A stretch of DNA of 64,000 bases from Norana najaformis (taxonomy: Eukaryota; Annelida; Clitellata; Crassiclitellata; Hormogastridae). The notes below the pieces were generated by a model that saw only the letters and a program-made list of their open reading frames with translations, did not search any database and had not been told where the DNA came from. The DNA is taken from positions 9,932,856 through 9,996,855 of the forward strand of contig OZ029929.1 in the NCBI GenBank assembly GCA_964023275.1, written 5' to 3'. Every line of letters starts with the position of its first letter. Positions within the stretch are counted from its first letter, which is position 1. Below, one piece after another: positions 23,470-33,960 of the stretch. The position numbers were made by a program, and so were the translations under genes.

Positions 23470-23900
23470 ATGTTGACCGTAATCGTAATCGTAATCTCGA
23501 GATTTCTACAGCGCCCAAAGAAAGCTAAGTCTCCGGAACCAGCTTATTCACAGGCGCTCAGTCAAAACAAAATCGATAGGCAAAAGGGTTCGGTTCCAGG
23601 TCCCAGGTCAAGATCCAGGAGTCAGACAGTCAGACTGTCGGACGGCTACAGTGGATGGTGTTTGAAATTAAAGCGAGAAGAGAGATAAGGGGAAGAGGAA
23701 GAATCAGGATAAGATTTTTTGGAAAAGTTTTCAGTCTTAAGTAAAAACCAGCGCAGAAACTGAAAGAGGTGAAGTGTTTGTGAGTTCGTATGATGGACTA
23801 GATAATTGCCGCAATTCTGGCGGGAGTTTATTCCAGAGGGATGGGGTTGATCTTTGGGGGTTGACCGCTGATCTTGGGCGCGACAAGTATACAAACAAAA
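23470..23900 (-). pseudogene. LINE 3' end (ORF2 C-terminus plus tail)
   Basis: Read on the minus strand: a decayed ORF2 end (region 23,700-23,870), then the common 3' tail, ending at left in the TTACGATTACGATTACGGTC repeat. The tail contains GGAACCGAACCC and CTTTCTTTGGGCGCTGTAG, as in the plus-strand copies. Confidence 0.7.
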
Positions 23901-23999
23901 ATACAATCTAATTACTCTGTATATTATTAATAAGCATTGTCTACAGCGCCGCTGTCTAATTCACAATCGCAATTGTGATTGTATTAAGAAATGTGAATA

Positions 24000-24210
24000 G
24001 TGCCTCTTCGAGAGAAACTGATCAGAGGCACTCTTTGCGATAGGTTGAACTATATTAAATGTCATTGATTATAAAACAAAGCACTCATCTATTACTAAAC
24101 ATTACTCAGATAACTAAAATTCACCGGTGGCAAGCTCGCGCCCACCCGTAAGCCCTTCCGACAGATTCCCAACTAAAGTTGAAAATGACAGCGCAAGGCA
24201 TTTATTGATG
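24000..24210 (+). repeat. Dispersed repeat, third copy
   Basis: Starts with GTGCCTCTTCGAGAGAAACT..GAGGCACTC and continues into the segment shared with 235-395 and 4,160-4,370. Confidence 0.5.
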
Positions 24211-24419
24211 GCTCAACAAAACGGTCTATAGTCGGATGTAGGGTGCCATCCAGGCCTTCAAAAAGATCGAGGTAAGGTGGCGCGATAGACCAGCCTGCTA
24301 CCCTGAGTACGATGAACTTGGTTGGCAGGCCCCTTTATTCGCACAGGTTTGCCGTCGACTGATTACGTTCTGCAGACAGATGGTCGATATACTCATCCAT
24401 GTTAGTCTGTGTTCTAAAT

Positions 24420-24770
24420 CACGCCTTCCTCTATTTTGAGTTTGTAGTAGTGTTGTTTTTGCTTGATAAATATTGCTTTCTCTTTCCCTTTAATACATCA
24501 GCACACTTTGAGTCAACTGTGTTTTAGTGTTGCTGCTTAACTCCAGTTCTACAATGACGGTTAGAACTTTTTATTGAAAATGAGCATGGTCGAGGCCATA
24601 CGGTCTCTCAGGGAAAAGGTGCATATTTTTATATGCATAGACACGTACTTTGTGAAAATCAAATCTGGGTTTGCCTCTGAAATTTCTCATAGCACCCAAC
24701 AATTTAATTTTTGTGCCGGCACTGCCTATTTATTGATAGAGTTGATAACACAATGACGTAGCGTCAATTA
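24420..24770 (+). repeat. Composite repeat, left part, interrupted by a DNA transposon
   Basis: CACGCCTTCCTCTATTTTG through GACGTAGCGTCAATTA matches parts of 56,800-57,770 in the same order, including a short SINE piece at about 24,575-24,640 (GAGCATGGTCGAGGCCATAC). The matching sequence resumes on the far side of the transposon at 27,384. Confidence 0.65.
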
Positions 24771-27380
24771 CACTGGCCAACAGAAAAAATTTTTTTTCTT
24801 GTTGCCTTCGGTTTTAGACCTGTTCTTGGGGTAATTTTGGGCGCTGATTCAGAAAATGTCATTGGATTGAGTGCATCAGGTCTAGTTTCTCAGATATCGT
24901 CGATTTTGTAAAGAAAACCCAGTCCACTCTTTTAACGATGTCTTTGACAAAACTAAAATGTCATAATAAGCTTTATTTATGGCTAATTATAATTCTTGCT
25001 GATTCATATAATGCCTACATCCTTATAATGTAAAATCAGCATATCTTGCCGCGTGCTGAGATATTGCTGATTCAACGAAATAACTATTCCGTAGCCTACA
25101 GCTTACTCAGCACTAAATTCATGGCCTCATTTAGAATTTATTTGTGCTTATACAGCGTTTCATGGTTTCGAACTATGTAAATAGATTATGCTGAAGTCAG
25201 CATTTATAGCCTATATAAACCGCCTCCTGAAAGCTAGAGCAGCCGCAGTCGTCTTAGGGCATATTAAGAGTTGGTCGCAAGAACAATCTGTGAATGTGAG
25301 CATTAAATAACTACATGTTCTTACTATTTTTTAGGTTAGTCATTTAATTCCTCAGATGCGAACATCCTTAAGGTCATGGCTACTTCCAGACGGAGCTGCA
25401 TTAACCATCCAGACATATTCTGCTGCATTTGTGGGGAATACACACTAAAAGCAAACAGGAAACCGATTTCTGAGTTTGTAAAAAGAGCATATGTAGGTTA
25501 TTTTGGTGTCAAACTTGGAGATCAAGATAAGCAATGGGCTCCTCATACAGTATGCAAAACTTGTATTGAACAATTGCGCCACTGGACAACTGGAAAGAGA
25601 AGCTGCCTGAAATTTGGTGTACCGATGGTTTGGAGGGAACAGATAAACCACTTCGACGACTGTTACTTTTGTATGGTTAATATCATAGGCATCAATCGAA
25701 ATAATCGTCACAAGTTGTCTTACCCTGATATACCTTCAGCCAGGAGACCTGTTCCGCATTCGGATATTGTACCAGTTCCACCTTTTCGCGAACTACCTCA
25801 GCTCTCAGACGATGACACTTGCATGTCCAATATCGGACAAGATGACGAAAGTGAAGAAAGTGGGGGCAGTGACAGTGATTTCCAATCAACTTCACACAGA
25901 GTTGAGTGATCTGATCAGGGACTTAAATCTTTCCAAAGAGTCCTCTGAATTGCTTGCGTCCAGACTAAAGGAAAAGAATGCACTTCAGCCTGGAACGAAA
26001 ATTACAATTTATAGAAACAGAGAAAAGGATTTGCTGCCATTCTTTACCGAAGACAACAACCTAGTATTCTGTAATGACATCAGCAACTTATTGAAGAAAA
26101 TTGGTCTGTCGGATTACAGCCCAGATGAGTGGCGTCATTTTTTCGACAGTTCAAAACGTAGTCTGAAATGTGTGCTTTTAAATAACGGCAACAAATTTGG
26201 TTCTATTCCAATCGGTCACTCCACCAGGATGAAAGAAGAGTACAATGCCATCTCTTTAGTACTGGAAAAGATAAAATACAAAGAACATCAATGGGTAATT
26301 TGTGTAGACTTGAAGATGGTAAATTTCCTCCTTGGTCAACAAAGTGGCTACACAAAGTATCCCTGCTTTTTGTGTCAGCTTTGGGACAGTAGAGCCAAGC
26401 ATGAACATTGGACAAGAAAAGATTGGCCTTCGAGGAAAGACATGGTGGTTGGAGGTCAAAATGTAATCAAGGAATCTTTGGTGGCACGAGATAGGATCAT
26501 ACTGCCACCACTACATATAAAGCTAGGCCTGATGAAACAATTTGTCAAACAATTTGAATAAAGAAGGTTCATGCTTCGAATACATAGTACACAAGTTACC
26601 AGGAATTACAATGGAAAAATTGAAGGCTGGAATCTTCGATGGTCCACAGATCAGGCAACTTATGAATGACCCACTTTTCATACCATCAATGAATGAAATC
26701 GAATCTTGTGCCTGGTCTTCCTTTGTTCTTGTAACTAAAAATTTTCTTGGCAACAAGAAGGCAGATAATTATGCACAACTAGTAGAGGATATGCTTCTTC
26801 ATTTCAACAAGCTTGGCTGCAACATGAGCATTAAAGTCCATTTATCTCCACAGTCACTTAGATCGCTTTCCAGAGAATCTTGGTGACTTCAGCGAAGAGC
26901 AAGGTGAAAGATTTCACCAAGACATCAAAACAATGGAAAATCGATATCAAGGAAGATGGGATGCACACATGATGGCAGACTATTGCTGGAATATTATGCG
27001 CGATTGTTCCGGCAGATGCCACACTCGGAAATCGTACAAAAGGAGCTTCTTCGGTGTCGAATGACTTGAAATTTTTATAACAAACTTGTTCTGTTTGGTA
27101 TCATATAAGTACAGTTTCAGGTACTACCATTTTCTTTTAAGTATTTGTATTATTATGTTTATTTAGTGTATCACATAATAAATTGAGCACTACATAATTA
27201 TAGCTATAGCCTTATGTTTTATGGGCGAGCAGAGGCAAGGACTGGTATATGGCATAATGTTCTATATCTCGAAAACTAGACCTGCTGGGAGAAAACTGGT
27301 GCCTTTTCTCGAATCAGCAGGTCAAATATACCCAGAAACAGTTCTAACATTTGAGGCAACAAATTATGTGTTGGCCAGTG
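24771..27380 (+). mobile_element. DNA transposon with TIRs and TTA target duplication, superfamily not identified
   Basis: The ends are perfect inverted copies over 12 bp (CACTGGCCAACA) and remain similar for about 130 bp inward, both arms including a TTGTTGCC block, CTGATTC and AGGTCTAGTTT. TTA flanks both ends (24,768-24,770 and 27,381-27,383). The flanks join as continuous repeat sequence in the paralogous copy at about 57,760-57,780, which therefore preserves the empty site. The 2,610-bp element carries the cysteine-rich gene at 25,376-27,064. CACTG-type ends and a 3-bp duplication recall CACTA/EnSpm elements, and a TTA target recalls PIF/Harbinger, but I do not recognise the protein as either transposase. 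Confidence 0.82.
25376..27064 (+). pseudogene. Cysteine-rich transposase-like gene of the 24,771 element, frameshifted
   Basis: Four collinear frames make one protein of about 560 residues. The N-terminus has zinc-finger-like pairs (CCIC at 16-19, CKTC, then CYFC) around KRAYVGYFG and WAPHTVCKTC. The middle carries FDSSKRSLKCVLLNNGNKFG, GSIPIGHSTRMKEEYNAI, KWVICVDLKMVN-type sequence (here QWVICVDLKMVNFLLGQ), YPCFLCQLWDSRAKHEHW and LPPLHIKLGLMKQFV. The end carries MSIKVH, LDRFPENLGDFSEEQGERF and GRWDAHMMADYCW. Several Asp/Glu/His residues could form an RNase-H-like catalytic core, but this is not proven. Frameshifts lie near 25,890, near 26,555 (one extra T) and near 26,842 (one extra T), so this copy is dead. 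I recall similar intron-poor multi-copy proteins in invertebrates but cannot name the family with confidence. Confidence 0.75.
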
Positions 27381-27383
27381 TTA

Positions 27384-29040
27384 TGTGTGAAGAATTTTAC
27401 TCAAGGTCGTTGTGCAGTGAGCTTCTTCGAAGGGAATCGAACTTGTAGTCTCCATGTAAAACACGGAACGGACTCAACCAATAAACTAATTTCTTTTCAT
27501 AGCAGGCAACGCCTAATAATTAAATGTAGGCTTAACCTTTTGATTTTTGGCGGAGCTCTAAACTTCAGAAACAGAATGTGCACATAATAAGCCTTTTCTC
27601 CTGAGACGGTCACTGTTTGAGAAAGTCACAATGTATCCGCAACTCACCGTGCGAACAATTGTTGCGAATTTTACAAGAGCGCAGTGGCCACTACCATTGA
27701 CTGGCAGAAGTTAGTAGGCCTATTATTTGTGATTAATTAAACAATCCTTTCATACGAATAAGGACGAAGTGAACTAATAAGATTTATGTAGAAATGGACA
27801 TAAGAGCTGTTTGCGATTTCTTATATTCTGATAACCACAGAAAACCAACCGGCTCTTTCTCAGTTAGGACATCGCAAACCTCTTCCCAATCATGTCCATT
27901 CACTTGCGGAGTTCCACAAAGCTCCGTTTTTGGACCTCTTGTGTTCAGCCTCTACGTTACCTATTGTATTTTTCCTCCTTTATTGAGTGGGCTGTCACAA
28001 CATATCATTACCACACTCAGCTCACGATTTAAAGCATCCTGTCAAATATATGCTGGTGACAGCCAACTATTCATATTTGTCTCTCCAAACTCTTTCACCG
28101 ACGCTATAGAGCATCTTCTTCGTGTAGTTACACAAATCTCCTTCGGGATGACCTCTAATCTCCTGTGCCTGAACTCACCTAAAACCGAATTCATTCTTAT
28201 AGTCATCATCATCATCATCAATAACCGTGGGCTCAATGCCCGTAGGTGTCCTTATAGTTCTTGATCAGTTATTTACATTCCAACCACTTCGCTCAATACA
28301 CTATTCTTCCGCTCTAACGCTTCTTCGCCCTCCCGTCAAATCAGCCTTAACATTTTGGGATCTCTCCATAGCCATAGCTGTCCCACCCCTATGGCAGAAA
28401 CTCCCGCCAGAATTAAAACAATTATGTAATCATCAAACAAACTGATCGAACAGTTCTCCCATTGCAATTTCTGTGCAGATCTTTCACTTAAAACTGGAAA
28501 CATTCCTCTTCCACAATTCCTACCCTGATTCCACTCTTCCCCAAAACTCTTCTATTCTACAGATCCAATCCTGATTCCTCTTCTTCCCCTGACCGTCTGA
28601 CTGCCTGCTTGACTGACTTGTATCTTGACCTCGACGCGAACCCTTCCTGCCTATCGATTTTGCTTTACTGAGTGCCTATGAATAAGCTGGTTCCTGCGAC
28701 TTAGCTTTCGCTGGGCGCTGTTTACGATTACGATTACCATAAATATCAAATCGGTTCATATATAGATTTAGAAAACAAACTTTAACTGTAAATCTTGACA
28801 GCCTGTAAGCACTTCATCAGAATTCAGAATTGCGTGACAATCACACGAGATCCTGCAGTGAATAACGAAAAGACGTTTCTCGCAAATGTCAGACAGTTTT
28901 CCAGTCTTGCTGTGCACGGTCTCTATGTAATTCGTTGAACATGGAACTCATCAGTTGCCTACTTTATGTAAAAGTGAAATTTGAGTTACACGGCTTTTGC
29001 GCGAGCAAGTATGCACATGATATTGCTGTCTACATGACGA
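27384..29040 (+). repeat. Composite repeat, right part: M1, internally deleted LINE, tail, M2
   Basis: 27,384-27,640 matches 57,776-58,000. M1 follows (27,640-27,845). Then comes a LINE fragment (27,850-28,580) with CGVPQSSVFGPLVF, YAGDSQLFIFV (YADD box damaged) and MTSNLLCLNSPKTEFIL. The sequence then jumps to the ORF2 C-terminus (LLRPPVKSALTFWDLSIAIA, PPLWQKLPPELKQ), skipping the part kept at 2,480-2,820. The common tail is at 28,590-28,745 and M2 at 28,745-29,040. Confidence 0.7.
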
Positions 29041-29234
29041 CGTCGTAAGTGCTTCTGTTCGAGTTTTAGTGAGATGATTCGTTAGTTCGTGGTGTATCCC
29101 GGAGTTAGTCTGGGCCAGACTAATTCGGGTTTAGGCCGGACTTACGAATTAATTGCATATGCATGACAAGGTCTTAGCGTGCTACGACCATTTAACAGGC
29201 AGACGTAAGTGGGCTGCTCCAAGCTTAGTGAAAA

Positions 29235-29615
29235 AAGACAAAATGGCGGCTGCCACGATTCGTCGGATTCGAGGAAGTTTTCTACGACAAAGAGTATTTA
29301 GGGACCGTAAAAATCCACTCGACTGGTTCAAGAACGATGGAATTTATTAAGCTCCTTGTCAGTGAACCTTGCAACTCAAACTGCAGGGCCTCTTCTTGCC
29401 ATATCACCCCAACAATGGCGCCTGGCACAATTCGTCACCTTCGAGAAAGTTTTCAACGTCAAAGTGTTTTGGAACCGTAAAAATCCACTCGACTCGTTCC
29501 AGGACGGTGACATTTATTATGGTAATCGTTTTCACAGTCACGAGTTATAATTAATTTGTCAGTGAATCGTGCAACTTGAACTGCATAGCTACTTCTTGTC
29601 CTATTACCCCCAATA
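29235..29615 (+). repeat. Two-copy tandem repeat, unit about 180 bp
   Basis: 29,240-29,345 and 29,412-29,520 share AATGGCG..TG.CAC.ATTCGTC and a perfect ACCGTAAAAATCCACTCGAC. Each is followed by a similar 'TTGTCAGTGAA.C.TGCAACT.' spacer. The two short predicted peptides simply reflect this repetition. Confidence 0.75.
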
Positions 29616-29707
29616 TGCACCGCATGTACGTGTACACGGTTTTGTACAGCGACCGGATGGTCTCCACCCTGCTCATTTCTCAATGAATGTCCTTCACCCT
29701 TGCGAAT

Positions 29708-29806
29708 GTCTCATCCATTTTGGAGCAAAACAGAGACCTGGTATGCTCGTGTCTCATCCATTTTCGAGCAAAACGGAGACCTGGTATGCTCCAAAATGGA
29801 TGAGAC
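29708..29806. repeat. Direct repeat with 19-bp perfect inverted arms
   Basis: GTCTCATCCATTTTGGAGC (29,708-29,726) is perfectly inverted at 29,788-29,806. Between them is a near-identical direct copy (29,751-29,769), with AAAACAGAGACCTGGTAT repeated after each. This could fold into a hairpin with an arm of 19 bp. It lies at the left edge of RTE-like coding sequence. Confidence 0.85.
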
Positions 29807-29814
29807 ACTTTTGG

Positions 29815-30150
29815 TCAAGGACTTCACAGGAAATGCATTGAAACAAGTATAAACATTTAAGTATCTTGGGTCGATAATAAATGCTAAAGGAGAATGCAAA
29901 CATGATGTTACGAACAAGATTAAGGCAGCGTGGCAAAAATGGGAAGACCTATGAAGCGTATTATGCGATGTCAAAATGACGGTTCAAGTCAAAGGAAAGG
30001 TGTACAAAACAATGATAAGACCAGTGATGATATATGGAGCAGAAGCATGGACACTGACAAAAGAGCAGGAGAAGCTGCTGGAGAAAACAGAAATGAGAAT
30101 GCTGCGATGGATGCTTGGAATCTCACTGAAAGACAAGAAAAGGAATTATT
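29815..30150 (+). pseudogene. RTE-like LINE ORF2 fragment, left part
   Basis: Plus-strand frames give FKYLGSIINAKGECKHDVTN, KIKAAWQKWEDL and, one frame change later, KMTVQVKGKVYKTMIRPVMI, YGAEAWTLTKEQE and TEMRMLRWMLGISLKDKKRN. This is the post-RT C-terminal region of RTE-type 'endonuclease-reverse transcriptase' ORFs ('K.YKT.VRPAMLYGAE.W.LTK...LE..EMRMLRWM.G'). It stops abruptly at the LINE insertion and resumes at about 31,919. Confidence 0.8.
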
Positions 30151-30162
30151 ATTAAACAGACA

Positions 30163-31904
30163 TTTATAACGCGCGCAATTAAGAACAGCCTCAAAGGCGC
30201 GTGCAACGATCCTAAAAAAGTCCTACCGAGTAATATCGAGTAATATCATGGTTTATAGATCAATAGGAATGCACAGAAATCGAGGCACACCTATTAAACA
30301 TGTAAGTTTTAAGCTTCTTTTTAAAACTTATTGGAAGAGTGTTATCTTTGATGGTAGTCGGTAAGGCATTCCACACAGTGGGGCAAGAGTAACAAAATCC
30401 ACGAGAGCCAAATGCTGTGTAAATCTTTGGAACTATGAGATTTCGAATGGTTACAGAACGTAAGCAAGATCGACCAGGAACTGTCGCAACCGGAATGCAG
30501 AACCTGGATAGGTAGGGTGGAGCCAGTCCATGCTGGCATTTGTAGGCAATCATAGCTAGTTTATAGTCAACTCTTTGTGGAAAAGACAGCCAATGCAAGT
30601 GCTGCCTCATCAGATCTGACACACTGGCTGAATTTGGCAGACGGAGTACGAGTCGCGCGGCAGTACGCAAGACAGATTGAAGTTTGTTGTATAAGTATCG
30701 GGGTAAACCTGCTAGAATACTGTTACAGTAATCAAGTCGACACATAACCAAAGCTCGTACCAAGGCATGCGCAGTCTCCTGAGTAAGCGAGCGACGAACA
30801 GCACGCAGTTGACGAATATGGTAGTAGCAGACGCTGGTCAAGTGATTGATATGCGAAGTTAGTGATAGGTGGTTGTCAACTAGAACTCCGAGGTCACGTA
30901 CGCATGTTGACAGGGCAATCTGGACATCATATAGCAGCACCTGATTAGGCGGGCAATCCTTAAGATAGTGTCGAGAGGCAAGCCAGATTATTCCTGTTTT
31001 TGATGGATTTAAAGAGAGTCTGTTGCTTCATTACTTCCTGCACACAGATCGATAGTCGAGGTACTAACGCAGGACTGGATGAAGGGTCCGAATGTTGATA
31101 AATCTGCAAATCGTCAGCATATGCATGGACTAAAAACCCCAGATTCGTGATGACAATGACAACGTCAGCGGTATACAGGATAAATAATACAGGCCCAAGT
31201 ACGCTACCCTGGGGTACTCCACAGGTAAGGTGCACAACTACCGAGGTCAGTCCGCCAGTTAAGTAAGAAGCGAACCATAGCAGCACAGTGCCTGTCAGAT
31301 CAAATCTGTGCTGTAGCCACTTTAGCAGAATCCGATGATCGACTGTATCGAAGGCTGAACTTAAATCAAGCATGGCGAGTAGTGTTACTTTCTTCCTATC
31401 GGCGGCTGAATAGAAGTCTGATAAAACCTTCAAGACGGCAGTCTCAGTTGAGTGGAAGTGTCGATATGCAGATTGTTCAGCAGGTATTAAGTTGTTATGC
31501 AGAAGGTAAGTGTTAAGCTGCGAATTGACGCACCGTTCAAGTAGTTTCGATAGAAATGACAAGTTCAAAATCGGCCTATAGTTAGTAGGGTTATGGAGAT
31601 CCAGGTTGGTCTTTTTTAAAACAGGTGTAACTATTGCACACTTCTGACTTGAAGAAAAGATACCCTGTTGAAGTGATGCATTGCAGAGAACAGTGATAAA
31701 GGGTGCAATCTCATTAACAAACTGCTTTACAATCCATGTTGGCGCAGGATCCAGTTCACAATTCTTATTTGGTGCATTCAAAATGAGCTGACGAATGGTT
31801 GCAACATCAAATACGTTGAACTGATCAAAAGCTGAAGAACAGTGGTCATCCTCAAAGGTTGGCTCAGGTGCTGACGACGTCGAAGACCGAACCTGTTCAA
31901 TCTT
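30163..31904 (-). mobile_element. 5'-truncated L2/CR1-like LINE inserted into an RTE-like LINE
   Basis: Minus-strand ORF2 contains [72 protein letters not shown] and an intact catalytic YADD (HAYADDLQIYQ). After a single frame change near 30,955 it continues with DLGVLVDNHLS, MCRLDYCNSILAGLPRYLYN, LHWLSFPQRVDYKLAMI and CPTVWNALPTTIK. It therefore runs from early RT to the ORF end. The 3' end at left reads ...GCGCGTTATAAATG, typical of L2/CR1-type ends. AACAGACA occurs on both sides (30,155-30,162 and 31,905-31,912) and may be the target-site duplication. It is among the youngest-looking LINE copies here, but the frameshift and truncation make it inactive. Confidence 0.85.
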
Positions 31905-31912
31905 AACAGACA

Positions 31913-32190
31913 GAAATTTGGAGTGGCATGTATATCTGACAGGATACGAGAAGCCAGATTGAGATGGTACAGTTTTATGATGAGGAGAGAGGAGGAAAAC
32001 TGCATGAAAAGAATTATGACAGCAGAGGTTTACGGACGCCGCAGTCGTGGAAGACAAAAGAAGAGATGGGGAGACATGGTTCAGCGAGACCTAAAGCTCC
32101 TCAGATTGAAGAAAGAAGATACTGAAGACAGAAGCAAATGGAAAAGAATGATTCGTGTGGCTGACCCCTCTCCTAGGAGGGATTAATTCC
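31913..32190 (+). pseudogene. RTE-like LINE ORF2 fragment, right part
   Basis: The interrupted ORF resumes with GVACISDRIREARLRWYSFM, then MRREEENCMKRIM, GRRSRGRQKKRWGDMVQRDL and DRSKWKRMIRVADPSP. This is the 'RLRWYGHV.RR......GRR.RGRPKKRW.D...DL' terminus of RTE-type ORFs. A GAAAAAGAAGA-type purine tail follows at about 32,195-32,210. Confidence 0.85.
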
Positions 32191-32354
32191 AGACAGAAAG
32201 AAAAAGAAGATCCTTCACCTTTGCGGCTGTTTGAATGGGCTCCACGTCACTTCAGGTCCCCGTGAACGGACTGTGCTACCCCGAGGTTCAAATATCTGTA
32301 TACAGCCACTATCAGTAGGCGAACCAACATCCACTGATACAGAGACACAACTCA

Positions 32355-32496
32355 CCACTGGTAATCGTAATCGTAAACTCGATATTTCTACAACGCCCAC
32401 GAAAGGTAAGTCGCGAGAACCAGCTTATTTACAGGCGCTCAGTCAAAGATAAACTCGACAGGGAAGAAGGTTTCGGTTCCAGGTCAAGATCCAAGA

Positions 32497-32585
<89 letters not shown>

Positions 32586-32620
32586 ACAGGCAGGCAGGCA
32601 GGCAGGCGGCTACGGTGGGA
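32355..32620 (-). repeat. LINE 3' tail with expanded CAGG array
   Basis: A minus-strand LINE tail (GTAATCGTAATCGTAAACTC ... TTCGGTTCCAGGTCAAGATC) runs into a (CAGG)n array of about 110 bp at 32,500-32,608. The array sits where other copies of the tail carry the short seed CTGACTGCCTGCTTGCCTGA (reverse strand). Confidence 0.85.
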
Positions 32621-32724
32621 GGTGTTTAGTTTGCGTTGTCGTTTTATATCGTTCCACATTCTGTATCTCTTTTCTCGACAATAATTAGGCCTACAAGTAA
32701 AAGTAAAACTCGTCAAGACGTAAA

Positions 32725-32840
32725 TAAGAGCGCCTTTGTGAGTTACTTAAAAGGCGCTTTAAAAATATAGTGATACTTACATGCATACATACATACATAC
32801 ATACATACATACATACAAACAAACATACAAACATACATAA
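32725..32840. repeat. GCGCC...GGCGC stretch followed by ATAC microsatellite
   Basis: GAGCGCCTTTGTGAGTTACT then AAAAGGCGCTTTAAAAATAT matches the L2/CR1-like 3' end style. A CATACATACATA array of about 50 bp follows. Confidence 0.7.
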
Positions 32841-32989
32841 AATTTTATTTAACAATGACCTTCGTTAAATGAATTTCGGGCATATCCTTGTAAGGAAGCT
32901 TCCGCCTATAGTTACCTTTTGCGCATGCGCTATGAGCCAAGACACGTTAATGGAGAAAGCTTTGCGTCAGAAAATTACCTTATCTTAAC

Positions 32990-33140
32990 CAGGACGTGAT
33001 CGTTATCCCGAGAGTTCTACAACGTCCAACGAAAGCCACGTCACAGAGACCAGCTTATTCACACGCTCTCAGTCAAAACAAAATCGGTAGGCAAAAAAGG
33101 GTTCGGATCCAGGTCAAGATCCAAAGGTCAAGCAGATATC
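32990..33140 (-). repeat. LINE 3' tail, minus orientation
   Basis: Contains CCAACGAAAGCCACGTCACA, GAGACCAGCTTATTCACACG, CAAAACAAAATCGGTAGGCA and GGTCAAGATCC, as in the other tails. Confidence 0.7.
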
Positions 33141-33389
33141 CAGATGGCAGCTTACGGTAGTCAGGATAGGTTGTAATTAGTCCGGGTCGATAGTTAGGCC
33201 GATGCCAGACTCATGCTCACCACTTGTTGAAGGCTGCTAGTCAGAGAGTATCTAGTCCGGGCGTAAGCGCTCGTCGGTGCATTACTAGCTTAACAAATGC
33301 TCATGCATAAAGCCCAGGAGATTTTCGTTTATTTGTTTCATAATACGACGATTTATTTCGTACACGTGTGTTTATGCCGAGTGTATGCG

Positions 33390-33960
33390 TAGCAGCTCAG
33401 AAATCTCTTCCTGGATGACATGTAATCTCCTGTGCCTGAACTCATCTACAACTGAATTCATACTTATAGGACTTCGTCATTTATTTACAATCCGACCACT
33501 TCGCTCAACCCACTCCTCTTTCACTCTAACGCTTCTCCGCCCTCCCGTCACCTAATTCTTAAAATTTGGGATCGCCCCGTAGCCATAACTTCCCCACCCC
33601 TCTGATATAAACTCCCGCCATAATTACGAGATCTTTAGGACCCATCACGTGAACTGACCAACATATCTCAGCTTTCCATTTCTACGAGGTCTTTCATTCA
33701 AAACCGAAAACACTCCGCTTCCACAATTCCTATCCTGATTCCACCTTTTCCCCTATCTATCCTGCAGATCTAATTCCATAACACCAACCACTGTAGCCGC
33801 CTGACTGCCTGCTTGCCTGACTCTTGGATCTTGACCTGAAACCAAACCCTTCTTGCCAATCGAGTTTGTTTTGAGTGAGTGCTTGTGAATAAGCTGGTTC
33901 GCGAAGACTTAGGTTTCACAGGGCGCTATAGAAATCTCGAGTTAGCGATTACGATTATCA
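33390..33960 (+). pseudogene. Internally deleted LINE copy with tail
   Basis: Starts in the RT 'SSWMTCNLLCLN' region, passes TTEFILIGLRH and immediately reaches the 'LLRPPVT' C-terminal part. It then has the ORF2 end and the 3' tail to GCGATTACGATTATCATAAA. The internal junction is the same as at 28,190-28,330, 37,255-37,370 and 58,600-58,690. Confidence 0.65.

Noticed and set aside
24771-27380. Assigning the transposon to CACTA/EnSpm or PIF/Harbinger
   Set aside because: CACTG-type ends and a TTA duplication each hint at one of these, but the encoded protein shows no motif I can tie to either, so no superfamily is claimed.
32429-32716. 95-codon minus-strand frame rich in CLPACLPA
   Set aside because: Translation of the CAGG array in a LINE tail.
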